Numbered from the stretch's first letter, positions 1 to 6,203 are shown. The stretch is DNA of 7,455 bases from an uncultured Dictyoglomus sp. (GCA_938039765.1 CALHTV010000197.1:1-7455); one strand, 5' to 3'. Notes: generated from the sequence alone by a model not told the origin. Numbers and translations: made by a program.

Positions 1-209
1 TCCTCATTTATATTAAATTTTTTTCTATAAATCCAATCTTCTTTTTCTACCCATTGAACTTCTAACTCATTCTCTCCTATAAAAGGATCTGGAATAAGAT
101 TATTCTCCATTAAATCTAAATGAACACATCCTGGTACTTTACCCTTGTGCCATTTTTTATCTTTCAACCCTTTAAATTCCCACTCACCATCAAGTTTTAT
201 TATTTCCAT
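1..209 (-). CDS. Beta-mannosidase (GH2), N-terminal part, runs off the window
   Basis: This frame gives 69 codons starting at ATG 209-207 and continues beyond position 1. The product begins MEIIKLDGEWEF and contains VPGCVHLDL, then LIPDPFIGENE, then VQWVEKEDWIYRKKF. This order (a DGEW strand, VPG.VH.DL, the IPDPF turn, VQW and DW.Y) is the characteristic start of the sugar-binding N-terminal domain of GH2 beta-mannosidases, which remove terminal beta-linked mannose. There is no signal peptide, so the enzyme is probably cytoplasmic and acts on imported manno-oligosaccharides. The start is supported by GGGGAGGA at 226-219, nine bases upstream. A good promoter lies just before it, so it can be expressed separately from the DUF4097 gene upstream on the same strand. 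The catalytic domain and its two glutamates lie outside the window, so activity cannot be judged. Another GH2 subfamily is possible but less likely given the IPDPF...VQW signature. Confidence 0.88.
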   Translation of the reverse strand, partial: MEIIKLDGEWEFKGLKDKKWHKGKVPGCVHLDLMENNLIPDPFIGENELEVQWVEKEDWIYRKKFNINE

Positions 210-244
210 ATAAAAGCGTCCTCCCCTGAAATAAGTTTTTGTTT

Positions 245-273
245 AGTATAACTTAAGGTTTATAAAAAATCAA
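245..273 (-). promoter_or_regulatory. Sigma-A type promoter of the beta-mannosidase gene
   Basis: Read on the minus strand, TTGATT (273-268) is followed by a 17-base spacer and TATACT (250-245). Both boxes are near consensus and the spacing is ideal. The predicted transcript starts about 30 bases before the ATG and keeps the full RBS. I see no convincing terminator for the upstream DUF4097 gene in the 90-base gap, so read-through from that gene may also contribute. Confidence 0.7.
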
Positions 274-299
274 AAAGCATCAGAGGAGGACTCAAATTC

Positions 300-1079
300 T
301 TAATAAACTTTTATATCTCCCATAGAGCATTTTAATTCCACATAGCATTTTTCCCCTGTTTTATATATAAAAGTATCTCCTTTTGATATATCTGGCTTTC
401 TTTCTATAGAAATATCTCCCATATTTACTCTGGTCACAATTTTCCCATCGAAATCTTCAGGAAGTCTAAGTTTTATATCTCCCATACTGCAATTCAATTT
501 TATAGACGAAGGAACATTAATCAAATTTAAATCTAGATCCCCCATACTGACTATACCTTCTACTTTATCCGCTTCAACCTCTAAATTTCCATCTCCCATT
601 TTTAAATAAATTTCAAAGTCATCACATAGCAATCTACCTTTTATATCTCCTGCCGAAAGGTTAACTTTTATAACTTTCATTCGAGGAATCAAGAGAAAAA
701 ATTCTCCTGCTGTAAGTTTTACCAAATTATCCTGAAAACTGTATGCCCCTTTGCCTTCTATCACTACCCTCAAATCTTCTCCTACATCTACTTCTAAATC
801 TCCCCCAGAAATTTCAATGTAAAGAGGATTTTCAATATCCCAATTAATACTCTCCTTTACCTCTCTAACCCCCTTAATACCCTCTAAAACAATACCTGGC
901 ACCACAGAAACAGCAGAGGTAATAGCCTCAGTAATTACTTCTCCTATATTCAAAATCCCACTTCCTCTTTTTTTAGTCTCTCTCTTTTCCTCGAGAGCCT
1001 CAATCAATTTTTCAGCTTCTTCGGCTTTTATCTTACCTTCTTCTAAAAGTTTCAAAATCCTTCTAATCTCCTCATCCAT
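300..1079 (-). CDS. YvlB/LiaX-like protein: helical N-terminal domain plus DUF4097 beta-solenoid
   Basis: This is an intact 259-residue protein. Residues 1-33 (MDEEIRRILKLLEEGKIKAEEAEKLIEALEEK in overlapping parts) form a charged two-helix segment of the EEGKI.AEEAE.LI type found at the start of YvlB/LiaX-like proteins. A basic linker (31-40) and an amphipathic stretch (43-75) follow. From about residue 85 it is all beta, with a repeated x-G-D turn: GGD 92, AGD 143, MGD 161, 179, 199, 220 and 253. That is the usual pattern of the DUF4097 adhesin-like right-handed solenoid. There is no signal peptide or clear membrane span. Relatives in Bacillota are linked to cell-envelope stress responses; a similar role here is inference. 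The ATG start is fixed by GAGGAGGAG at 1093-1085. It is divergent from the phosphorylase gene and upstream of the beta-mannosidase on the same strand, with no obvious functional tie to either. Confidence 0.8.
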   Translation of the reverse strand: MDEEIRRILKLLEEGKIKAEEAEKLIEALEEKRETKKRGSGILNIGEVITEAITSAVSVVPGIVLEGIKGVREVKESINWDIENPLYIEISGGDLEVDVGEDLRVVIEGKGAYSFQDNLVKLTAGEFFLLIPRMKVIKVNLSAGDIKGRLLCDDFEIYLKMGDGNLEVEADKVEGIVSMGDLDLNLINVPSSIKLNCSMGDIKLRLPEDFDGKIVTRVNMGDISIERKPDISKGDTFIYKTGEKCYVELKCSMGDIKVY

Positions 1080-1121
1080 AATTTCTCCTCCTCTATACTT
1101 TTATAATTCTTTTTTGTAAAA

Positions 1122-1150
1122 ATTCTAACATATTTTTTAGAATATGGCAA
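1122..1150 (-). promoter_or_regulatory. Promoter of the DUF4097 gene with overlapping inverted repeat
   Basis: On the minus strand, TTGCCA (1150-1145), a 17-base spacer and TAGAAT (1127-1122) make a good sigma-A promoter. A TG one base before the -10 box gives it an extended -10. The perfect repeat ATTCTAA (1122-1128) / TTAGAAT (1137-1143), eight bases apart, covers the -10 box and much of the spacer. A protein bound there would block polymerase, so it is a candidate operator. Confidence 0.6.
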
Positions 1151-1214
1151 ATATATCTTTAATATTTTTAAAATAAATGTTTTTATTTTACTAATAGATA
1201 AACAGAAAATTTCC

Positions 1215-1232
1215 TATTAACATGTGTTAATA
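1215..1232. promoter_or_regulatory. Candidate operator: 8-bp inverted repeat TATTAACA-TG-TGTTAATA
   Basis: TATTAACA (1215-1222) and TGTTAATA (1225-1232) are perfect reverse complements separated by TG. The element sits in the divergent region, about 65 bases upstream of the -35 box proposed for the phosphorylase gene and about 65 bases upstream of the -35 box of the DUF4097 gene. The symmetry and tight spacing fit a dimeric helix-turn-helix regulator. The cognate protein is not identifiable from the window. Confidence 0.4.
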
Positions 1233-1279
1233 AACTAAATAAAGCAGTAATTTGCTATATTAAATTGAGTTTTACCTAT

Positions 1280-1308
1280 TTGAAATTAGGGTTTTTTTGT
1301 TATATTAT
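1280..1308 (+). promoter_or_regulatory. Sigma-A type promoter of the glucan phosphorylase gene
   Basis: TTGAAA (1280-1285), a 17-base spacer and TATTAT (1303-1308) lie about 35 bases before the proposed TTG start at 1343. An overlapping alternative -10, TATATT at 1301-1306 with TG at 1298-1299, would act as an extended -10. A further extended -10 candidate is TGCTATATT at 1253-1261, but it lacks a recognisable -35 box. The promoter lies inside the longest open frame (from 1265), which argues that translation really begins at 1343. Confidence 0.6.
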
Positions 1309-1342
1309 TAAAGAAAAATTTAAGGCAGGGAGGTATGTAAAA

Positions 1343-3055
1343 TTGGAAACAAGCTATTTAGATAGACTTAGAAAAGAAGAGGTAATAGCATATTTTTCAA
1401 TGGAAATTGCTTTAATTTCTGAAATTCCTACTTATAGTGGGGGATTAGGGGTACTTGCTGGAGATACAGTAAAAACTGCGGCAGATCTTAACATACCATT
1501 TATAGCTATAACCCAACTAAGCCGAAAAGGGTACTTTAAACAGGAGATAAATTCAAAAGGAGAACAAATAGAACATCCTGTATTATGGGAACCTGAGAAG
1601 ATATTATCTCCTTTACCCTTTAAAACCCAGGTGGAGATTGAAGGAAGAAAAGTATATATTCAACCCTGGATTTATTATTGGACATCTTTACACGGTCATA
1701 CGGTCCCTGTAATTTTCTTAGATACTAATCTTCCTGAAAACTGTGAGGAAGATAGAGACATAACCGACGTCCTATACGGTGGAGATTTAGCCCATCGATT
1801 GAAGCAAGAGATAGTCTTAGGAATTGGAGGAGCAAAGGTGTTAAAAGAATTAAATTTAAAAATTAGAAAATATCATTTGAACGAAGGACACTCTTCTTTA
1901 TTAACTTTAGAGCTATTGAAAGATCAACTCAATAATGGAAAAAACTTAGAGGAAGTTGTAGAAAGCATAAGAGAAAAGTGTATCTTTACGACTCATACCC
2001 CAGTAGAAGCGGGACACGATAAATTTCCTTACGACCTTGTATCAAAAATATTAGGGAATTATGTCCCTATAGAATTGATTAAAAAATTTGCAGGAGAAAA
2101 TATCCTTAATATGACCTTACTTGCATTGAATCTCTCAGGATATGTAAATGGTGTAGCTAAAAGGCATCAAGAAGTATCTCTTCAAATGTTTCCAGGACAT
2201 AAAATTCACGCCATTACTAACGGGGTACATTCCTTTACTTGGACCTCTCCAGCTTTCCGCAAACTTTACGACAAATATATTCCAGGTTGGGCTACAGAGC
2301 CGGAACTACTCTCAAGAGCCCAGTTTATACCTTCAGAAGAAATATGGGAAGCTCATATGGAAGCAAAAAGTGATTTAATTAAATACATATACGAGCAAAC
2401 AGGAGTCCAGTTTGATAAAGATATCTTAACTATAGGTTTTGCTCGAAGAGCTACAGCCTATAAGAGGCCCCATCTCTTGTTTTCAGATTTAAATCGCTTA
2501 AAGAAGGTAAAAAGAAAAGGACCTATCCAAATAGTGTATGCTGGAAAAGCCCATCCTAAAGATTTAGAAGGTAAAAGACTTATAAAAGAGATCTTTGAAT
2601 ATATTACAGCTTTAAAAAACGATATAAAGATTGTATATCTACAAGATTATAACTTGAATATGGCTAAAAAGATTATTGCAGGAGTAGATGTTTGGCTAAA
2701 TACTCCTCAGAGACCCTTGGAAGCCTCGGGTACTAGTGGAATGAAAGCTGCTCATAATGGAGTAATAAACTTCAGTATATTAGATGGATGGTGGATTGAG
2801 GGGCATGTAGAAGGTTATACTGGTTGGTCTATTGGACCTTCCCCCTTCGAAGAAAAAAGCATAGAAAACCATATTCAAGAAGAAATAGATGATCTCTATA
2901 ATAAACTCGAATATATTATTTTACCAACCTATTATCACCACAGAGATGAATGGATTCAAATAATGAAAAATAGTATCTCTAATCTTGCGTCCTATTTTAA
3001 TACCCACAGAATGATGAAAAGGTATATTACTGAGGCCTACTTCAAAAGAGGATAA
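1343..3055 (+). CDS. glgP: Alpha-glucan phosphorylase, short form (GT35)
   Basis: This 570-residue enzyme cleaves alpha-1,4-glucan with phosphate to release glucose 1-phosphate, using pyridoxal phosphate. Numbered from TTG 1343, the N-terminal motif AYFSMEIALISEIPTYSGG and GVLAGDTVKTAADL lie at about 16-49, HLNEGHSS at 178-185, TTHTPVEAGHD at 216-226 and FARRATAYKRP at 366-376. The cofactor motif EASGTSGMK is at 460-468, with K468 the expected Schiff-base lysine, followed by LDGWW. All key motifs look intact. The protein starts almost directly at the catalytic fold, as in short bacterial and archaeal forms, without the longer N-terminal extension of other relatives. The open frame extends up to TTG 1265, but GGGAGG at 1328-1333 lies nine bases before TTG 1343, and the extra 26 residues (rich in F, Y and K) match nothing in the family. 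It is monocistronic, ending at a strong terminator. Role: glycogen or imported maltodextrin breakdown in the cytoplasm. Confidence 0.92.
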   Translation: METSYLDRLRKEEVIAYFSMEIALISEIPTYSGGLGVLAGDTVKTAADLNIPFIAITQLSRKGYFKQEINSKGEQIEHPVLWEPEKILSPLPFKTQVEIEGRKVYIQPWIYYWTSLHGHTVPVIFLDTNLPENCEEDRDITDVLYGGDLAHRLKQEIVLGIGGAKVLKELNLKIRKYHLNEGHSSLLTLELLKDQLNNGKNLEEVVESIREKCIFTTHTPVEAGHDKFPYDLVSKILGNYVPIELIKKFAGENILNMTLLALNLSGYVNGVAKRHQEVSLQMFPGHKIHAITNGVHSFTWTSPAFRKLYDKYIPGWATEPELLSRAQFIPSEEIWEAHMEAKSDLIKYIYEQTGVQFDKDILTIGFARRATAYKRPHLLFSDLNRLKKVKRKGPIQIVYAGKAHPKDLEGKRLIKEIFEYITALKNDIKIVYLQDYNLNMAKKIIAGVDVWLNTPQRPLEASGTSGMKAAHNGVINFSILDGWWIEGHVEGYTGWSIGPSPFEEKSIENHIQEEIDDLYNKLEYIILPTYYHHRDEWIQIMKNSISNLASYFNTHRMMKRYITEAYFKRG

Positions 3056-3056
3056 T

Positions 3057-3088
3057 AAAAAGAGGGGAGATTCTATTCCCCTCTTTTT
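3057..3088. terminator. Bidirectional intrinsic terminator between convergent genes
   Basis: AAAAAGAGGGGA (3057-3068) pairs perfectly with TCCCCTCTTTTT (3077-3088) around an 8-base loop, giving a 12-bp stem with a GGGG/CCCC core. On the plus strand it ends in a T-run and terminates the phosphorylase transcript two bases after its stop codon. On the minus strand the A-rich left arm reads as T's, so it also terminates the importer transcript. It overlaps the last base of the second permease's stop codon. Confidence 0.9.
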
Positions 3089-3921
3089 TACATGCCTGAA
3101 AGTAAACCACGCATAAAGTATCTACCTAAAAAGATATAAACCAAAAGAGGGGGTAGAGCGGTTATAAGAGCTCCAGCCATCTGAATATTCCATTCTACAA
3201 AATAACTACCTGCTAAATTATTTAGAGCCACAGTAATAGGTTGAACAGAAGGGTTAGGAGCAACCACAAGTCCAAACAAAAAGTCGTTCCATATTGAGGT
3301 AAACTGCCATATCATTACTACAGCAAAAGCAGGCATAGATACCGGCAAAACTACCTTCCTATATATCCCCAAAAAGTCTGCACCATCAATTTTAGCAGCC
3401 TCTATTAATTCTGTTGGAATAGTAGATTAATAGTTTCTGAAAATTAATGTGGTTATTGGAATTCCATAAACCACATGAAGGAAAATTAGTCCAGGAATTG
3501 AACTATAAAGCTTTATTTTTTGCAAAATCTGAACTAAAGGGATTAAAATACTTTGATAAGGAATGAACATTCCAAAAAGGATTAATGGAAATATAATATC
3601 AGCACCTTTAAATTTCCATTTAGTAAGCACATAACCATTCATTGATCCCAAAAAAGCAGAAATTATAGTTGCAGGAATCACTAAATACACGCTATTCATA
3701 AAATTTTGAGAAAGCCCTCTAAGTCCACGATTCTTATTTCCAAACCAAGCTTGTACAAAACTTTCAAAACTAATACTTTTGGGTAATTTCCACATATTTT
3801 TCAGATCTACTTCTGCAAAACTTTTCATACTTGTAATAAAAAGCACATATATAGGTGTTAGGTAAAAAATAGCAAAAATCATCAGTAAAAAATATATTAA
3901 TATCCTATTCAATCTCATCAT
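3088..3921 (-). pseudogene. Sugar ABC transporter permease (MalG type), broken by one in-frame TAA
   Basis: The complete frame is 277 codons plus stop, the usual length for the second permease of a CUT1 importer. It starts at ATG 3921-3919, which overlaps the preceding permease's stop as ATGA, with GGAGG seven bases upstream. Codon 165 (3429-3427) is TAA, between FRNY and [18 protein letters not shown]. Homologues normally read FRNYY here, so one base change in a tyrosine codon explains it. On both sides the sequence is typical: N-terminal membrane span (about 8-28), NSVYLVIPATIISAFLGS and GYVLTKWKFKG before the stop; the EAA loop E174-A-A...G180, VVLP and NDFLFGLV after it. The truncated 164-residue product would lack the EAA loop that docks the ATPase and the last membrane spans, so it should not function. 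TTG 3372 could in principle restart a 94-residue fragment, but I see no good RBS. A sequencing error is the main alternative. Confidence 0.85.
3427..3429 (-). other. Premature TAA stop, codon 165 of the MalG-type permease
   Basis: On the minus strand the codons run TTC AGA AAC TAT TAA TCT ACT ATT CCA. The frame is identical before and after, so no indel is involved. The expected residue is a second tyrosine (TAT or TAC), implying a T-to-A or C-to-A transversion. Confidence 0.85.
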
Positions 3922-4805
3922 CTCTTAACCTCCGATTTTAAACTATACCTCAAATAAGGTATAATCAAAACTCCTATCATTAAAAGAAGAATAATAGCTA
4001 TACCCGCACCTTCAGCAAAATGATTTCCTCTAAAAGTTGTATCATACATAAATAAAGCTGGAACATCACAAGAAAATCCAGCACCTGCTCCTGTCATCGC
4101 TACTACTAGGTCAAATATCTTTAAAGATATATGCCCTAAGATTATAACTGCTCCCCAAGTTATAGGTCTCAATAAAGGTAAAACAATATACCAATAAACT
4201 TGTCTCATATTTGCTCCATCTACTTGAGCTGCTTCAAAAAGCTCATTAGGGATCCCTCTTATACCTGCAAGATACATAGCCATAACATATCCTGACATTT
4301 GCCACACTGCTGCTATAACTACTGCCTTAATTCCAATTTTAGGGTCTGTATACCAACCACTCTTTAGGAAAGAAAGTCCAATTTTGTCTAAAAGCTGATT
4401 TAGACCTACAGGATTATTAATAGTACCTGGATTAAGAATCCATCTCCAAACCACACCTGTTACTACAAAGGAGATCGCCATTGGAAATAAATATATGTTT
4501 CTAAAAACATTTTCTCCTCTTATTTTCTGATCTAATAAGATTGCAAGTAAAAAGCCAATCACTAAAGATGAAGCAAGGAATAATAAAGTAAAAATAAAAG
4601 TGTTTCTCATAGAAATTTGAAATCTAAGATTTTGAAAAAGTTCTATATAATTTTTTAAACCAACTAAATTGTAACTTGTAAAGATATCACTCCAATCTGT
4701 TAGAGATATAAATCCCGTCCATAGATTAAAGAAGTAAACAAATACAAGAACTAAAATAAGAGAAGGAAGAATAAAAAGAAAAGAGTACAATTTATCTCTC
4801 TCCAA
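3918..4805 (-). CDS. Sugar ABC transporter permease (MalF/UgpA type)
   Basis: This is an intact inner-membrane permease of 295 residues, the first of the pair in a CUT1 carbohydrate importer. From TTG 4805 it begins MERDKLYSFLFILPSL with an immediate membrane span, then further spans at about 70-92, 106-124, 160-181, 218-238 and 262-285. The ATPase-docking EAA loop is complete: ELFEAAQVDGANMRQV with E191-A-A, G197 and LP at 209-210. The C-terminal DVPALFMYDTTFRGNHFAEGAGIA resembles glucose/mannose-type importers, as I recall them. An alternative TTG at 4823 would add six residues, but those codons include the Shine-Dalgarno AGGAGGG (4818-4812), so TTG 4805, six bases further on, is the real start. 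It follows the binding-protein hairpin and overlaps the next permease by ATGA, implying coupled translation. It is the only undamaged transport component here, so it probably has no working partners. Confidence 0.88.
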   Translation of the reverse strand: MERDKLYSFLFILPSLILVLVFVYFFNLWTGFISLTDWSDIFTSYNLVGLKNYIELFQNLRFQISMRNTFIFTLLFLASSLVIGFLLAILLDQKIRGENVFRNIYLFPMAISFVVTGVVWRWILNPGTINNPVGLNQLLDKIGLSFLKSGWYTDPKIGIKAVVIAAVWQMSGYVMAMYLAGIRGIPNELFEAAQVDGANMRQVYWYIVLPLLRPITWGAVIILGHISLKIFDLVVAMTGAGAGFSCDVPALFMYDTTFRGNHFAEGAGIAIILLLMIGVLIIPYLRYSLKSEVKR

Positions 4806-4835
4806 ATTAATCCCTCCTGTCAAGCTAAAAAGTTA

Positions 4836-4878
4836 ATATAAGGGAGAGAGGAGACTTTTATTCCTCTCTCCCTTATAT
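4836..4878 (-). terminator. Hairpin attenuator between binding protein and permease genes
   Basis: ATATAAGGGAGAGAGGA (4836-4852) and its exact complement (4862-4878) form a 17-bp perfect stem with a 9-base loop. On the minus strand it comes eight bases after the binding-protein stop codon and is followed by a short CTTTTT run, then the permease RBS. This is the usual place for a processing or partial-termination hairpin that protects the abundant binding-protein mRNA and lets only part of the transcription into the permeases. The T-run is stronger on the opposite strand, so termination in the operon direction is probably incomplete. Confidence 0.75.
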
Positions 4879-5602
4879 CAATTTTTTATTGTTTCACTCC
4901 ATTTTTGATTGCTACATTAATAAGGGCTTTTTGAGTTGTTTTTACATCAGGTCTTACCACAAAGAGAGAAATCACATCTTTAAATTCTGTTACCCAACCT
5001 TCAGAGGCAGCTGCACCATGCATAACACTAGGAACTATCTTATGTTTTAACCAATCCTCCATACAAGATCTCTGATAAGCTGGGAATTTAGTTTTATCTA
5101 CATCTGTTCTTGCTGGAATCGAGGCTTTTTTCAAATTGAAAGCCTCTTGGCCCTCTTTAGAACCCAGTACCTTTAGAAAAGCAATAACATTATTTCTATT
5201 CTTTGCTCCCTTTGGAAGGCCAAAACTATCTGAGAGAGCATCAAATATACCAGCATTTCCAGGTGCCAAAGTCCAACCAAAATCATTAAATCCTTTAGCA
5301 TAGAAATAACCTACAGCCCAATCTCCCATTATAGTCATAGCAGCACTACCATCTACTATTAATGCACAAGCTTCGTCCCAGGTTCTTGCTGAATGATCCG
5401 AGTTTACGTATGTCAACATCTTTTTGAAGGTTTCTAAAGCTTCTGTTACTTTAGGATCAGACCATTTTGTCTTTCCAGTCCAAAGTCCTTTATATCCTTC
5501 TGCTCCAAGTTTACCAATAAGTACAGTCTCAAATATATGGGCTGCCTCCCAACCATCTTTGGTTCCAAGAGCAAAGGGTGTTATACCCTTTTCCTTCAAG
5601 GC

Positions 5603-5605
5603 TTA
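5603..5605 (-). other. Premature TAA stop, codon 176 of the binding protein
   Basis: Codons run TTC TTT AAA GTA GCC TAA GCC TTG AAG GAA. The frame continues unchanged into family-like sequence (GITPFALGTKDGWEAAH). A GAA glutamate codon changed by one G-to-T transversion is the likeliest origin. Confidence 0.85.
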
Positions 5606-6031
5606 GGCTACTTTAAAGAACTCATCAAAATTCTTTGGAGGTAGTAGCTTATTTTCATTAAAGATCTTTTTATTGTACCAAAGGACATTAGCCCTATGTA
5701 TATTTACTGGGACAGACCAGTATTGACCATTATAAGAGACAATATCTAAAATTCCTTTTGGCATAACCTTTTCCCAACCTTCCTGCTTATATAGGAAGGT
5801 TATTGGTTCTATAAATCCCGTTTTTACCCAGGTATCAATTAATTCATGCCCAGCATGGACTTGGAATGTATCTGGAGGATCGCCTCCAAGCATTCTTGTT
5901 TTAAGCACAGCTTTTGCATTAGCTCCAGCACCACCTGCAACAGTAGCATTAATTATCTCCACATTAGGGTATTTACTATGGAATATATCTATTAATGCTT
6001 GCAATCCTTCGGCTTCTCCTCCAGCAGTCCA

Positions 6032-6034
6032 CTA
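6032..6034 (-). other. Premature TAG stop, codon 33 of the binding protein
   Basis: Codons run GAG ATA TTT AGC TAG TGG ACT GCT GGA. Relatives carry two adjacent tryptophans here, so TGG changed to TAG by a G-to-A transition fits. It lies only about ten residues after the predicted signal-peptide cleavage site. Confidence 0.87.
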
Positions 6035-6143
6035 GCTAAATATCTCCAACTTTCCTTTTAATTGAGCAATAGAAGAAACAGAAGCAAGAAGAATGAAAAT
6101 AATTAAGAAAGTTAAAATTCTACGTAACATTTAGAAATCCCCC

Positions 6144-6172
6144 ATTGTATCAAAATAAATTTGTTTTGTTAG
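6144..6172 (-). promoter_or_regulatory. Possible promoter and palindromic operator of the binding-protein gene
   Basis: On the minus strand, TACAAT (6149-6144) has an extended -10 TG and a weak -35 CTAACA (6172-6167) 17 bases upstream. Its spacer is almost filled by an 18-base imperfect palindrome, CAAAATAAATTTGTTTTG (6151-6168, one mismatched pair). This is an AT-rich element of the kind ROK repressors bind. The weakness is that transcription would begin around 6137, next to or inside the only RBS-like sequence (GGGGG, 6143-6139). The gene may instead be read from the ROK promoter. Confidence 0.35.
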
Positions 6173-6203
6173 GTTTAATTCCTTTTAAAATAAATTAAAT
6201 CAT

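Larger units (their letters stand above)
4886..6130 (-). pseudogene. Sugar ABC transporter substrate-binding protein (CUT1), broken by two in-frame stops
   Basis: The frame from ATG 6130-6128 to TAA 4888-4886 spans 414 codons, the normal family length. It opens with a signal peptide (MLRRIL, then a hydrophobic core, SSIA|Q cleavage near 22) without a lipobox cysteine. Two stops interrupt it: TAG at codon 33 (6034-6032), in LEIFS*WTAGGEAEG where relatives have WW, and TAA at codon 176 (5605-5603), in FFKVA*ALKEKG where glutamate fits. The rest is well conserved: LKTRMLGGDPPDTFQVHAG, VPVNIHRANVLWYN, MGDWAVGY (268-275), SDSFGLPKGAKN, GSKEGQEAFN. These motifs resemble the glucose/galactose/mannose-binding proteins of Thermus and Pseudomonas (recalled, not searched). 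The first stop leaves only the signal peptide and ten residues, so no binding protein would be made. It follows the ROK gene and precedes the permeases. Alternatives are sequencing error or, unlikely, read-through. Confidence 0.87.

Noticed and set aside
281..299. Possible terminator after the DUF4097 gene
   Set aside because: The GAG...CTC pairing is too short to form a stable stem and the following T-rich stretch belongs to the beta-mannosidase promoter.
1215..1232. Rex-type redox operator
   Set aside because: Rex sites read TTGTTAA-N6-TTAACAA; here the half-sites are in the opposite arrangement with a 2-base spacer.
3088..3372. Separate 94-residue permease gene starting at TTG 3372
   Set aside because: It is the C-terminal remainder of the second permease in the same frame after a single stop; there is no RBS and a lone half-permease is not a known functional unit.
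5424..5606. 60-codon plus-strand open frame
   Set aside because: It lies opposite the conserved binding-protein frame, has no RBS and no recognisable protein features; it is an antisense shadow.
4886..6004. Two independent small binding-protein genes starting at TTG 6004 and TTG 5599
   Set aside because: Both lie in one frame of a single 414-codon gene with a signal peptide at 6130; neither start has a proper RBS or a signal sequence.
3427..6034. Selenocysteine or pyrrolysine insertion at the internal stops
   Set aside because: Selenocysteine uses TGA, which is not seen. Pyrrolysine could explain only the TAG, not the two TAA codons, and nothing in the family suggests it.
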